A DNA stretch of 64,000 bases from UBA2336 sp964404445 (GCA_964404445.1 CAYOJW010000002.1:186001-250000); one strand, 5' to 3'. Counted from the stretch's first letter, positions 36,054 to 45,260 are shown. The notes: generated by a model not told the origin, from the letters alone. Program-made: numbers and translations.

Positions 36054-36722
36054 CTATTTCATCTCGTGGTATTTTTCAAAAACGTAGGCTATGGATTTAT
36101 ACGAATGCTGGAGTGCGTGATAAACCTCTTTGGGGCTCATCCAGCGCAACTCTTCAATATCCTCCTCCACGGCAGGGCGCATTTTAGAATCATCCAGAAG
36201 CTCCATCTTATACCAGCGTGTTTTTTTCAACATACTGCGCTTGTTCATGGTATAGGTGTGCCAGGTAGTGCATATTTTTTTACCGAGTTTTACCGAGATG
36301 TTGCACTCTTCAACCACTTCACGCACGGCTGTATCTCTGTATTTCTCTTTTTTCTCTTTTTTGCCTTTCGGCAGATCCCACTTTTTCATCCGGTAGATCA
36401 TCAGGAACTTATCCTTTTTGCGGACTACACCGCCTGCGGCCTTCACTAACTTAAACTTGCTTTGGAAATACGCTTTAAGCGCTTCGTAATCGAACGGGGT
36501 AATGTGGAGCGACAACAACGGTGTGGGCACCGGTGAATTGAGGAAACTCAACAGCATATCAAAATCCTTTGGCTGGGCGTTTTGCACCCATACGTGATGG
36601 ATAAGTTTGGCCTCTGTAATGGTTTCGACCGCAGCATCAATTACCAGATTAAACCGGCCGTTAGCCGGATTTTCGCCAGGCCGGTACATCCGTACTGGCA
36701 CATCATTGATAAAAATGATCAT
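36054..36722 (-). CDS. NUDIX hydrolase with N-terminal extension
   Basis: A 222-residue protein. Residues about 1-90 are an extra domain (MIIFINDVPVRMYRPGENP) that I do not recognise; it is seen in Bacteroidota NUDIX proteins. The NUDIX domain (about 92-215) has the box GKKEKKEKYRDTAVREVVEE, again with asparagine in place of the last glycine (ECNI). KWDLPKGK and the AAGGVV start of the fold are clear. The substrate is unknown. It is monocistronic, between A2M and divergent pyrE. Confidence 0.88.
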   Translation of the reverse strand: MIIFINDVPVRMYRPGENPANGRFNLVIDAAVETITEAKLIHHVWVQNAQPKDFDMLLSFLNSPVPTPLLSLHITPFDYEALKAYFQSKFKLVKAAGGVVRKKDKFLMIYRMKKWDLPKGKKEKKEKYRDTAVREVVEECNISVKLGKKICTTWHTYTMNKRSMLKKTRWYKMELLDDSKMRPAVEEDIEELRWMSPKEVYHALQHSYKSIAYVFEKYHEMK

Positions 36723-36887
36723 GAGCCTGTAATTAACACTTTATCCATGTTCGCAAAAGAATAAAATATTTGGACGCGCACAAACGGTTACCGGATTTTT
36801 TATACTGTTTTTCGCAATGCACGGCCTGCCCGTAAAAGTACGGCACCAAACCTGAAATTCTCGCTGAGCCTTTGTACCTTGCTGCGT

Positions 36888-37538
36888 ATGCCTATTATCA
36901 AAACACAAGAACAAACCGCGAGCAAGGTTGCTCAGCTATTGTTACAGATCGAAGCCATTAAACTACGCACCGGCCAACCGTTTACGTGGAGCTCGGGATG
37001 GAAATCGCCCATTTACTGCGATAACCGCCTGTCGCTTTCGTACCCTGAAATCAGAACGGCCATTAAAGAAGGATTGGTACAAGCCATTCACGAAAACTTT
37101 GCAGCGGTAGAAGCCGTAGCCGGTGTGGCTACTGCGGGCATACCGCAGGGCGCTTTAGTTGCCGAGGCGCTTAACGTTCCGTTTGTGTATGTGCGACCCA
37201 AACCGAAAGATCACGGCATGGAAAACCTGATTGAAGGCCGCATTGAAAAAGGGCAAAAAGTGGTAGTGGTCGAAGACCTTGTTTCGACCGGAGGCAGTTC
37301 GCTTAAAGCCGTAGAAGCGCTGCGCAAGGAAGGCGCACACATATTAGGCATGGTTTCTATTTTTAACTACGGGTTTGATATTGCCACCAACAATTTTTAC
37401 AATGCCGATGTATCGTTGGTAAGCCTGAGCGATTTCAGTCATCTGCTAACCACGGCAGTACAGAACAACCATATCAAAGAAGAAGACCTCGTATCGTTAA
37501 AATCGTGGCGGGTTGATCCTTCGCGATGGATGAAGTAA
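36888..37538 (+). CDS. pyrE: Orotate phosphoribosyltransferase
   Basis: A 216-residue enzyme forming orotidine monophosphate from orotate and PRPP in de novo pyrimidine synthesis. The PRPP loop is VVVVEDLVSTGGSS. FTWSSGWKSPIYCDNR (orotate side) and the flexible-loop YVRPKPKDHG are typical. ATG 36888 is chosen; an in-frame TTG at 36879 is less likely. No other pyrimidine gene is adjacent. Confidence 0.95.
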   Translation: MPIIKTQEQTASKVAQLLLQIEAIKLRTGQPFTWSSGWKSPIYCDNRLSLSYPEIRTAIKEGLVQAIHENFAAVEAVAGVATAGIPQGALVAEALNVPFVYVRPKPKDHGMENLIEGRIEKGQKVVVVEDLVSTGGSSLKAVEALRKEGAHILGMVSIFNYGFDIATNNFYNADVSLVSLSDFSHLLTTAVQNNHIKEEDLVSLKSWRVDPSRWMK

Positions 37539-37620
37539 ATGTTAAGACGTTTTAACGTTGGAACGTGGATATTAAAAAAGGGTAATGACTATATTGGGTG
37601 TAGTTCATAAACAAAATAAC

Positions 37621-38517
37621 ATGCGAGGATTCTTATCATTATTTATTATTATTCTTTTTAGCCTTAATCTAAAAGTTATTGCGCAAAGACCTGCAGACAT
37701 GCCAGGATATACGCCATTGGTTCCAAGATTAATGAGTGAGCATCATAAGGAAAACAGTAACAATTTAACAATTGACAAACTTTCTAATGCAGATTTTAAT
37801 AGAAAAACACCATTAGAATCTATCAATATCTACACTACGTATGAGTTTGACATGGATATCGCAAAGGACAATAAAAGCTTAACAAATCCACCAGAAAAAT
37901 TGATGATCTTTGATATTGTTTATAGCTATCGCTATTTAATACCAAATCATTCTAATCAAAATATAAATGAACTTCTGCCGACCATTAATTTGGGGAGCGA
38001 CCTTAAGTTGTATAGTTTAAAAGCTAATTACTTATATGGAGACAAAGGTAAGATGAAAAGTAAGAAAATCAGCAAAAATCAAATAAGCACCGACACTACC
38101 AGCAATCAATTCACTATTAGGCTTGACGAGAGTATAATTCCGAATAACACTATCCTAGAGCTTACAATTGAGTTTAGTTCACAAACTTTTAATACTATAA
38201 AACCAACATTCAACAATAAAGGAAATTTTGAAAGGCAACTTATTTTTAGCTTACCAGGAATTTTTGAATATGATTTGCATCAAAAAAATACCACATTAGA
38301 ATTAGTATCAGAAGATGCCTATATTTTCAAATTTTTAAACATTCACAGAAATACAAATGACTGGAACAGAATTGTTGAAGTATTTAAAAATGAGTACCAA
38401 TCTTATTCATGGAAAGTCACTTCAAACTCTCAGATTGATCTTACATTTGAATTACAAGGTCTTAGGGTTCCGATTAATATTGACATAGGGGTGCCGCGTA
38501 CACTTCTATACAGATAA
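37621..38517 (+). CDS. AT-rich secreted orphan protein
   Basis: A 298-residue protein with a clear signal peptide (about 1-22, ending LKVIAQR). The mature part is Asn/Lys/Ile-rich with alternating beta-like strands and no motif I know. An in-frame ATG 36 bp upstream (37585) is possible, but it would put polar residues before the signal peptide. Base composition is much richer in A+T than pyrE on the left and mlaD on the right, with many AAT, AAA and TTA codons. That suggests horizontal transfer. It is followed by a repeat-rich gap. Confidence 0.7.
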   Translation: MRGFLSLFIIILFSLNLKVIAQRPADMPGYTPLVPRLMSEHHKENSNNLTIDKLSNADFNRKTPLESINIYTTYEFDMDIAKDNKSLTNPPEKLMIFDIVYSYRYLIPNHSNQNINELLPTINLGSDLKLYSLKANYLYGDKGKMKSKKISKNQISTDTTSNQFTIRLDESIIPNNTILELTIEFSSQTFNTIKPTFNNKGNFERQLIFSLPGIFEYDLHQKNTTLELVSEDAYIFKFLNIHRNTNDWNRIVEVFKNEYQSYSWKVTSNSQIDLTFELQGLRVPINIDIGVPRTLLYR

Positions 38518-38599
38518 AAGAAAAACGAACTACAATCGAGTAGACGGCCTCACCGGATTTTTCACCGATGAGGTGCGCCTCCCACACCAGGTTAACCAC

Positions 38600-38643
38600 A
38601 AAATTCCTAAAAGTGCTTGATTTTAATAAGTTTTAGGAATTTT
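38600..38643. repeat. Perfect 13-bp inverted repeat with 18-nt loop
   Basis: AAAATTCCTAAAA (38600-38612) and TTTTAGGAATTTT (38631-38643) are exactly complementary. The right side ends in TTTT, so it could terminate transcription of the AT-rich orphan gene upstream, about 80 bp after its stop. Confidence 0.6.
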
Positions 38644-38713
38644 ACGCATTCCAAACCTAAGGTAACTATCGGATGTCGCGAGTTGTTATGGAGTGCCAAA
38701 AACTTTCCAGTGC

Positions 38714-38830
38714 GTCATGCCGAGTGCAGTAATATCCGACAAAATGAAAAATTAAGCCACGAGGCATCCTCAAGTATAAAAGCATCGCAAGCCTAAAGGC
38801 ATACGCAGATTCCTCGTTCCTCGGAATGAC
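38714..38830. repeat. Second copy of the CCGAGGAACGAGG-type element
   Basis: Positions 38810-38830 read TTCCTCGTTCCTCGGAATGA and one further base, the exact complement of 29567-29587 over 21 bp. The left partner arm GTCATGCCGAG (from about 38714) matches the right arm complement at 9 of 11 bases. The element therefore has the same interrupted-palindrome design as the copy at 29549, but more decayed. Confidence 0.5.
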
Positions 38831-38852
38831 CAAGCTATTTTTGATATAACTT

Positions 38853-39815
38853 CTAATCCTTCGGCTTATTCTTCTTAAAATACTTTTTGAACGGCCAGCT
38901 CGAACGCATGGCTTTCAGGTTTTCGTCCAACTTTCCTGAAGCCTTCTCGGCATTGGTTACTGTTGATTTCAGGTTTTCTGCGAAAGCCGTATCGGTCAGC
39001 AACACGCTCATCGCGTTGTCTTTGCTGTTCATTTTGTCGGTAATAGCCTTTAAGTCTTTCGACATTTTTTTTGCATTATCACCTAATTTTTCAATGTTCG
39101 ACAGCGTTTCGGTGAACTGCGCGGAGTATGTCGTATCGCGTATCAAATGCGTCATCAGGCCATCACCGTGGTTCATCTCATTTAAAATATCGTTAATCTG
39201 GTTTGTGGCACGGGTAGCGTTTTCGCTGGCTTTACGGATAGACGATAATGAAGCACGCAACTCCTTAGCCATCTCACCTTCGTTCAGCAATTCGCCAATC
39301 ACACCTTCGCCTTTATTGATCATGGCCATGGTAATGCGCAAGTCCGATGTAATGGCTTTAATGTCTGTACCCACTTCTTTCGCAAGGTTAAACAACTCCT
39401 GCGTATCGGTTGGCGAGAATGAGTTAATCGTGTCGTTATCGTGAATGGTTTCAAGCGCTGTTCCCGGACGAATAACCACAATTTTATTCCCCACCAAACC
39501 ATCGGAACCGATGTTGGCGGTAGCGTCTTTCTTGATAAACTGGTTTTGTTTGTCGGCCAGCGAAAGCGATACAATTACTTTACCTTCGGAAATAATGCGC
39601 ACCCGTTTTACGGTACCAATCTTTACGCCCGAAAGCCACACCTTATCGCCTTCTTTCAGTCCTTCCACATTTTTAAAAATGGCCGATACCGTAAATGTTT
39701 TATTGAAGATGTTGTTTTCACGCCCGAGGTAAAACAACGATAACAGGAACAAAGCCACACCGCCTATGACAAAGGCACCAAGTGTAACGTTTCTTCTTAT
39801 TTCCTGGCTTTCCAT
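38853..39815 (-). CDS. mlaD: MlaD family (MCE domain) protein
   Basis: A 320-residue protein with one N-terminal membrane helix (about 11-31) and an MCE domain (about 36-115: FKNVEGLKEGDKVWLSGVKI). A long helical, coiled-coil tail (about 140-310) follows. MlaD forms the periplasmic hexamer that shuttles phospholipid between the inner membrane ABC complex and the outer membrane. The tail is longer than in E. coli MlaD, as usual in this phylum. Operon order is mlaE-mlaF-mlaD; it is 11 bp after mlaF. Confidence 0.9.
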   Translation of the reverse strand: MESQEIRRNVTLGAFVIGGVALFLLSLFYLGRENNIFNKTFTVSAIFKNVEGLKEGDKVWLSGVKIGTVKRVRIISEGKVIVSLSLADKQNQFIKKDATANIGSDGLVGNKIVVIRPGTALETIHDNDTINSFSPTDTQELFNLAKEVGTDIKAITSDLRITMAMINKGEGVIGELLNEGEMAKELRASLSSIRKASENATRATNQINDILNEMNHGDGLMTHLIRDTTYSAQFTETLSNIEKLGDNAKKMSKDLKAITDKMNSKDNAMSVLLTDTAFAENLKSTVTNAEKASGKLDENLKAMRSSWPFKKYFKKNKPKD

Positions 39816-39826
39816 GCTATGCGAAA

Positions 39827-40588
39827 TTAATAATTAAAAAACAGTTCAAGTTCATCTTTGGGGTTTGCCTTCAGTTGCTCGAAGGTTCCCTCTACTTTGT
39901 TGTATCCGTCAAACAACCCGATTATGCGATCGGATGTTTCGCGGGCGCAACTTAAATCGTGTGTGATAATAATAGAGGCGGTTTTATACTTGTCGCGCAC
40001 CTCCAGTATCAATTCATTGATTTCACCGGCTGTAATCGGGTCAAGCCCGGCCGTGGGTTCATCGTACAATACAATTTCGGGATTAAGAATAAGTGTACGG
40101 GCAATGCCAATCCGTTTTTTCATCCCGCCCGAAAGCTCGGCCGGCAGTTGCTCGGCCGCGTGCGCAAGCCCTACATCTTCGAGGGCTTTCATTACTTTTT
40201 CGTTCAGGATTTTCCGGTCGAATATTTTCAGGTTCCGCTTGAGCGGAAACTCCAAGTTCTCGCGTACCGTCATGGAATCGTACAGCGCACTTAACTGAAA
40301 CGAGAAGCCCACCTTAATCCTTAGTTCGTTCAGTTCACGCGGAGTAAGATGGTTTACATCATATCCTAAAATATTAATATCACCCGAGTCGGGCGTAATC
40401 AACCCGATCATACATTTAATCAATACCGATTTACCCGCGCCTGATTTACCGAGGATCACTAAGTTTTCGTTTTCAAACAAGTCGAGGTTTACATCGCGCA
40501 GCACCACGCGGTCGCCAAAACTTTTGTTCAGGTTGCGGATTTCCACCACTTTATTGGTTGTGATATTGGTTTTGTGGATCGCCTTCAT
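39827..40588 (-). CDS. mlaF: Phospholipid ABC transporter ATPase MlaF
   Basis: A 253-residue ATPase. Walker A is GKSGAGKS at 47-54. The signature is LSGGMKKRIGIAR, where M replaces Q as typical for MlaF. Walker B is IVLYDEPTAGLDP and the switch histidine is in IITHDLS. It energises lipid transport with MlaE and MlaD. It is 1 bp from mlaE upstream and 11 bp from mlaD downstream. No MlaB STAS-domain gene is present in the cluster. Confidence 0.94.
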   Translation of the reverse strand: MKAIHKTNITTNKVVEIRNLNKSFGDRVVLRDVNLDLFENENLVILGKSGAGKSVLIKCMIGLITPDSGDINILGYDVNHLTPRELNELRIKVGFSFQLSALYDSMTVRENLEFPLKRNLKIFDRKILNEKVMKALEDVGLAHAAEQLPAELSGGMKKRIGIARTLILNPEIVLYDEPTAGLDPITAGEINELILEVRDKYKTASIIITHDLSCARETSDRIIGLFDGYNKVEGTFEQLKANPKDELELFFNY

Positions 40589-40589
40589 C

Positions 40590-41345
40590 TTACCGGAAGA
40601 ATAAGTTTACAATCTGCAACACAATTAAATCGATAATGAAAATAAACATCATCGACACCACTACCGCAATGTTTGCGGCTTTACCAACACCGGTTGTTCC
40701 CTTGTCGGAATAATACCCCGCATACGAACTGATAATACCAATCGCAAAACCAAACAAACTCGATTTTATTACCGATGCCCAGATGTCGGTGTACGTTATA
40801 GAGCCTGCCGCTTCATTGAAGTACAATGCAAAGCTGGTTCCGTTAATCGAGTTAACCATCGCGAACGAACCCATCAGCGCAACAATATCGGCAAACACAA
40901 CCAGCAAGGGCAGCATTAATGTTGTGGCAAGAACACGTGTTACCACCAAATACGAAAACGGGCGCGTACCCGATACCTCCATGGCATCGATCTGTTCGGT
41001 AGCCTGCATACTGGCCAGCTCGGCTCCAATGTTCGACCCTAATTTACCGGCACAAATAAGCCCGGTAATAAGCGGCCCCAGCGAGCGTATCACCGCCTGC
41101 GACACTAATGATGGCAGCCACGACTCGGCCCCGAAAGAGGCCAGCGATGGTCGCGACTGCTTGGTAAATACAATACCTGCCAAAAACGCTGTAAATGTGA
41201 TCAGAAACAACGACCGCACCCCCATCACATAACACTGGTTTAGAATCTCGCGTGTTTCGTACGGAGGGTAAAATACTTCCTTAAAGAAGTTTTTAATGAA
41301 CTTATAAATCTCTGCGGTGTGCAGTAAAATATCCTTGATCTTCAT
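40590..41345 (-). CDS. mlaE: Phospholipid ABC transporter permease MlaE
   Basis: A 251-residue inner membrane permease with about five to six helices. GLICAGKLGSNIGAELASMQATEQIDAMEVSG is the core conserved region (about 112-145), and the C-terminal YYSDKGTTGVGKAANIAVV is typical. It is first in the mlaEFD operon. The direction of lipid flow is not deducible from sequence. Confidence 0.93.
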   Translation of the reverse strand: MKIKDILLHTAEIYKFIKNFFKEVFYPPYETREILNQCYVMGVRSLFLITFTAFLAGIVFTKQSRPSLASFGAESWLPSLVSQAVIRSLGPLITGLICAGKLGSNIGAELASMQATEQIDAMEVSGTRPFSYLVVTRVLATTLMLPLLVVFADIVALMGSFAMVNSINGTSFALYFNEAAGSITYTDIWASVIKSSLFGFAIGIISSYAGYYSDKGTTGVGKAANIAVVVSMMFIFIIDLIVLQIVNLFFR

Positions 41346-41553
41346 GGGTCTGTCGTGCCATCAGCAAGATAGAAATTATGCCAACTATACTGCCAGTATG
41401 CATTTGCACGCATAGCGGCTAAAAGCCGGTAAAAGTATCACTATTTACCGTACATCCGTAGAAAAAAATCAACATAAACGACAGAATTTTATGTTTTCGG
41501 AAAAAAACAGGATTATTACTTTCGGAGCCTGAAAAACATAACAAAACAATAAA

Positions 41554-42576
41554 ATGGATTCGTTGACACACATTGCCCTGGGCGCCCTTGTAGGCGAGGC
41601 GTATGCAGGTAAGGCACTAAGCCGCAACAAAGCAATGCTGATCGGGGCAGCCGCGCAAAGTTTTCCTGATATTGATTTCGTTCTGGGCTTTTTCAACTCA
41701 CCGGTAGATGACCTGTTAGCACACCGGGGCATTACCCACTCGATCTTCTTCAGCATACTGGCTACACTGGCGCTGGCCTATATGATGAAACGCTTTATAC
41801 AAGCCGAAGAAGGGTTTACCCTGCGCCACTGGATTATCTTTATCGGGATGGAAATTGTCCTCCATTTAACGTTAGATTGTTTAAATGCTTATGGTACGGG
41901 GTTGTTCGAACCGTTTACCAACCACCGAATTTCGTTTAACGTAATTTTTGTTGCCGATCCGTTATTTACCCTTTGGCTGGCAGCGGCTATGCTCGTTTTG
42001 TTTTTTCTTCGCAAAGAAAATATTCACCGTTTGAAAATCGTCCGCACCGCCATCATCATCAGCGGATGTTACCTGTTCATCTGTTTCGTCAATAAATCCA
42101 TCGTGGATAACCGGGCGCAAAAATCATTTGCAACGGCCGGTATCACGCCCAAACAATACTTCACCTCTCCCACTCCGTTAAATACATTGTTATGGTATGT
42201 CGTTGTCGAAGGCGACTCAGGGTTTTATATCGGTTACAGTTCGGTGCTCGATAAGCAAAAAAACATATCGTTTGATTTTTATCCGCAAAACAATTTTTTA
42301 CTGACTGATATTAAGAACCAAGACGAGGTAGAAACACTTAAATTATTTTCGCAGGGGTTTTATACCATCGAGCGTATCGACAACGCACTTGTTTTCAACG
42401 ACCTGCGGTTTGGGCAAATCGGAGGCTGGCATACACAACACGCACCGTTTGTTTTTTACTTTTATTTGGATAAACCCGATATGAATACTTTGGTTATCCA
42501 GCGCGGTCGGTTTACAGGCTGGAACAAAGAAACATTGGTTTCGTACTGGCGTAGGATGTTAGGGCTTAGGGATTAG
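41554..42576 (+). CDS. YdjM-like membrane-bound metal-dependent hydrolase family protein
   Basis: A 340-residue membrane protein. The N-terminus SLTHIALGALVGEA and HRGITHSIFF are the conserved motifs of the YdjM/LexA-binding inner-membrane protein family, with His and Asp residues (FPDIDFVLG) that may bind metal. Four or so helices lie within 1-190, and a soluble C-terminal domain follows (about 195-335). The last six codons and stop lie inside a TTAGGG-like repeat, so the C-terminus is partly repeat-encoded. No enzymatic activity is established. Confidence 0.85.
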   Translation: MDSLTHIALGALVGEAYAGKALSRNKAMLIGAAAQSFPDIDFVLGFFNSPVDDLLAHRGITHSIFFSILATLALAYMMKRFIQAEEGFTLRHWIIFIGMEIVLHLTLDCLNAYGTGLFEPFTNHRISFNVIFVADPLFTLWLAAAMLVLFFLRKENIHRLKIVRTAIIISGCYLFICFVNKSIVDNRAQKSFATAGITPKQYFTSPTPLNTLLWYVVVEGDSGFYIGYSSVLDKQKNISFDFYPQNNFLLTDIKNQDEVETLKLFSQGFYTIERIDNALVFNDLRFGQIGGWHTQHAPFVFYFYLDKPDMNTLVIQRGRFTGWNKETLVSYWRRMLGLRD

Positions 42577-42585
42577 GACTTAGGG

Positions 42586-42656
42586 ATCAGGACTTAGGTA
42601 TCAGGTGTTAGGGATTAGGCGACCTAAGTCCTGATCCCTAACACCTAAGTCCTGAT
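42586..42656. repeat. TTAGGACTTAGGG-word hairpin between convergent genes
   Basis: The left arm ATCAGGACTTAGGT, then GTGTTAGGGATTAGG (42586-42618), faces CCTAAGTCCTGATCCC, then TAACACCTAAGTCCTGAT (42622-42656). Pairing covers most of both arms, with one small internal offset. Additional left-hand words start at 42553 inside the YdjM-like gene. It ends 2 bp before the phospholipase D gene stop. The same words occur at 1890-1934. Confidence 0.7.
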
Positions 42657-42658
42657 AT

Positions 42659-43801
42659 TTATTCGCGGTGACGAATGCGAAACGTGAAAACGAAAAACCC
42701 AAGCCGTAATACATTATACGCAAACCTGTTCGCCAGGCGGTTAAAAAATGTGTGGTGTTTATTAAATGTTTCCTGCGTAATACGAACACAATCTTCCCGG
42801 ATAACATCGTGAAGTTTCTTTTCAATGTCGTGTACCAACTGCGGAGTAAATATGCCCAGGTTTAACTCAACACTCGCATACGCGCTGAGGTTATTCACAT
42901 TGTACGACCCTACGGTAGCATACAGGCCATCGGCTGCGGCCACTTTACCATGCAATACATTTTTTTGGTATTCCCATATTTCGATGTTGTTCTTTAACAA
43001 CCATTCGTACATAAAACGCTCAGCCCGTTTGGCTAAGGGCACGTCCGAATCGGCCGTTAATATGACACGGATTTTTACGCCCCGTTTGGTTGCACTTTTT
43101 AATCTTCGCCTCAGTTGATACCCCGGTAAAAAATATGGCGACATAATAATAACTTCTGATTTCGCTAACCGCAACATGTGCTGGTAGCTGCGGGTGATTT
43201 GCGCTTTGCGTGTCAGCCAATCGTTTACACAAATATTCAATGCCACCTTACCTTCAATTTGTGGTGCTTGCTTATGAACAGGAATTGGCGACCGCATACG
43301 CCTGCGGCATATTTCCCCAAGCTCTCGCGATACATCACCTTCACAATACAAAGCCCAATCGAGCCAGGCAGGCACTCCGTTAACATCGTTATACCGATCG
43401 CTTACGTTTAAGCCGCCCACCAGGCTTTTATACCCGTCAACCACTACTACTTTGTGATGTAACCTTCGCCCGAGGTAAAACTTATCGCTTTTAAACACAG
43501 GCTGAAACCACCGGAAATAAATACCGGATGTTTTCAGTTCTTCAACCCATGCATGGGGCAACGCCTGCGATCCGTAGGCATCTAACAAAACATATACGTG
43601 AACACCACGCCTTGCGGCCGATAGTAAAGCATCGGCCACTTGTCTGCCCGTAGTATCGGCATCGAAAATGTAAAACTGGAAATAAATAACGTGCTGCGCT
43701 TCACGGATGATTTTATCCAATAGCGAAAAATAGGCGCTGCCCCCACGCAAAAATTCTGCATGACGGGCCGATGTCATATTTACCAGGTTGTGCGCAGCCA
43801 T
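42659..43801 (-). CDS. Phospholipase D/cardiolipin synthase (ClsB-like)
   Basis: A 380-residue protein with two complete HKD motifs. The first is H115-x-K117-x4-D122 in HHKVVVVDG. The second is H284-x-K286-x4-D291 in HGKVAAADG, followed by GSYN. The soluble layout without N-terminal membrane helices resembles ClsB-type cardiolipin synthases, which join phospholipid head groups in the membrane. The exact product is inferred. A hydrophobic stretch near the C-terminus (NVLRLGFFVFTF) may touch the membrane. It is monocistronic; the stop abuts the hairpin repeat. Confidence 0.88.
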   Translation of the reverse strand: MAAHNLVNMTSARHAEFLRGGSAYFSLLDKIIREAQHVIYFQFYIFDADTTGRQVADALLSAARRGVHVYVLLDAYGSQALPHAWVEELKTSGIYFRWFQPVFKSDKFYLGRRLHHKVVVVDGYKSLVGGLNVSDRYNDVNGVPAWLDWALYCEGDVSRELGEICRRRMRSPIPVHKQAPQIEGKVALNICVNDWLTRKAQITRSYQHMLRLAKSEVIIMSPYFLPGYQLRRRLKSATKRGVKIRVILTADSDVPLAKRAERFMYEWLLKNNIEIWEYQKNVLHGKVAAADGLYATVGSYNVNNLSAYASVELNLGIFTPQLVHDIEKKLHDVIREDCVRITQETFNKHHTFFNRLANRFAYNVLRLGFFVFTFRIRHRE

Positions 43802-43898
43802 TGTTACACCGGGTAAATATGGGTGTCTTTTAAAGCCTTTACAAATTTGATTGCCGTTTCGGGGTTATGCGCGTTGTAAAGCACAAGACTCTGTACAC

Positions 43899-45221
43899 TT
43901 ATCCGGCCAGCTTAAAGCCGATTATAAAGGTTGTGCCTTTCCCTACGGTACTTTCTACATCGATGGACGCGCTATGGCTGTTGAGTATGTTTTTTGTTGA
44001 GGTTAACCCAAGCCCCATGCCTACGGGTTTCCCGGTAAAAAACGGATCGAACAGTTTTTCAATATCTTCGGTCGCTATGCCTTTGCCGTTATCGGTGATG
44101 GTAACGATAACCGAACCATTGCTTTGGATAGTACGCACCAGCAACTCGCCTGCACCCTGCCCCATCGCATCTATGGCGTTTACAATAATATTGAGAAAGG
44201 CAATTTTCAGTTTATCCCGATCGACCAAAACACGCGGAAGGTTTTCTTCAAAATCTTTTTCGAGTTTAACCTGATGGAGGTTCAAACTATCGGCAGCCAA
44301 CAGCATGGTTTCGTCCAGAACAGCATTCACATCTGACAACTCAAGGTTTAACTCCCCTGGTTTTGAAGAGTTGAGCATTTCGGTGATGAGGGTATCAATA
44401 CGCTTAGCGTTACGTTCAATGATTTCACCATACACCTGTACCGCTTCGTTACCGGCTGGCATTTCATCGCGCAAATGTTCAAGTGCCAGGTTTAAGTTGG
44501 TTAACGGATTACGCACTTCATGTGCAATGGTACGTGCCAGTTTGCCCGTCATGGAAAGGCGTTCTGCCGCCAGCATATCTTTTTCAGCTTTTTTCTTTAA
44601 CTCCAGCGCTCGGGTAGCTCTTACAAACAAAATGGCCATACCGATGATAGACAAAATAGTATAACCCAGCAACGACAACGGGGTAATATTCCGGTAGCCC
44701 TCTTCGCTTTGTACACGGCTTACATAAATATTCTCTTCGATTTCGTTTATCGCACGAATGATATTGCGGATTTTCGTCATGTTTTCCTTGCCGTCCTTGA
44801 GCAACTTACTCTCGTACCGGTCCATATACAACGAACTGCGTTCGGCATTCGATAAAATGCGGCTACTGATCAGGTACTGGTTGGTAACCAAAAGTTGAAG
44901 TGTATCGACATACAGGGTTTGTATGAGGTTGTCGGCTACAAGGCTATCGAGTTCTTTCAGCATGCCCGGTAAATCACGGATAGACCCGGTGTAGGGTTCG
45001 AGGTAAGACGAATCGCGCGTAAGCTGATACCCCCTATGACCGGTTTCGGCATCTTTGATGGATGAGAGTACGTTTTCGGCTACGCGCACAACCTGTTTGG
45101 AGTGGCGCACTAATTTTACTTCGTTCGTGTAGTTATCGAGGTTGCGGTACGTGAGCAAACTCACCGAAATAAGCACAACCAAAATGGCAAGAAAAACGAA
45201 CTTAACGTATATATCTCTCAT
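43899..45221 (-). CDS. CHASE3-domain sensor histidine kinase
   Basis: A 440-residue membrane kinase. The first helix is about 8-25, the periplasmic CHASE3 sensor about 30-178 (DAETGHRGYQLTRDSSYL is its signature), and the second helix about 183-203. The HisKA domain carries H234 in TIAHEVRNPL. The ATPase domain has an N box (NIIVNAIDAMGQ), a G1 box (TDNGKGI) and FTGKPVGMGLGL. All catalytic parts look intact. It is 40 bp downstream of the NtrC-type activator, which is the obvious partner. Confidence 0.92.
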   Translation of the reverse strand: MRDIYVKFVFLAILVVLISVSLLTYRNLDNYTNEVKLVRHSKQVVRVAENVLSSIKDAETGHRGYQLTRDSSYLEPYTGSIRDLPGMLKELDSLVADNLIQTLYVDTLQLLVTNQYLISSRILSNAERSSLYMDRYESKLLKDGKENMTKIRNIIRAINEIEENIYVSRVQSEEGYRNITPLSLLGYTILSIIGMAILFVRATRALELKKKAEKDMLAAERLSMTGKLARTIAHEVRNPLTNLNLALEHLRDEMPAGNEAVQVYGEIIERNAKRIDTLITEMLNSSKPGELNLELSDVNAVLDETMLLAADSLNLHQVKLEKDFEENLPRVLVDRDKLKIAFLNIIVNAIDAMGQGAGELLVRTIQSNGSVIVTITDNGKGIATEDIEKLFDPFFTGKPVGMGLGLTSTKNILNSHSASIDVESTVGKGTTFIIGFKLAG

Positions 45222-45260
45222 GCTAACGTATTTCTACACGGGGCACACAAACCGGTATGG

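Larger units (their letters stand above)
38518..38852. other. Repeat-rich intergenic region
   Basis: This 335-bp stretch without a gene holds three structures. A hairpin-like CCTCACCGG/CCGATGAGG lies near 38545-38575. A perfect 13-bp inverted repeat is at 38600-38643. The second copy of the CCGAGGAACGAGGA sequence is at 38810-38830, facing a weaker GTCATGCCGAG near 38714. No ORF of note is inside. It may be the debris of a small element. Confidence 0.5.

Noticed and set aside
38518..38600. Group II intron or IS end in the GC-rich CCTCACCGG hairpin
   Set aside because: I could not match it to a known intron domain or transposon end, and there is no reverse transcriptase or transposase gene.
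42553..42656. TTAGGG-like telomere repeat
   Set aside because: The words are degenerate, short and in opposed orientation inside a circular-type gene layout. There is no chromosome end or array.
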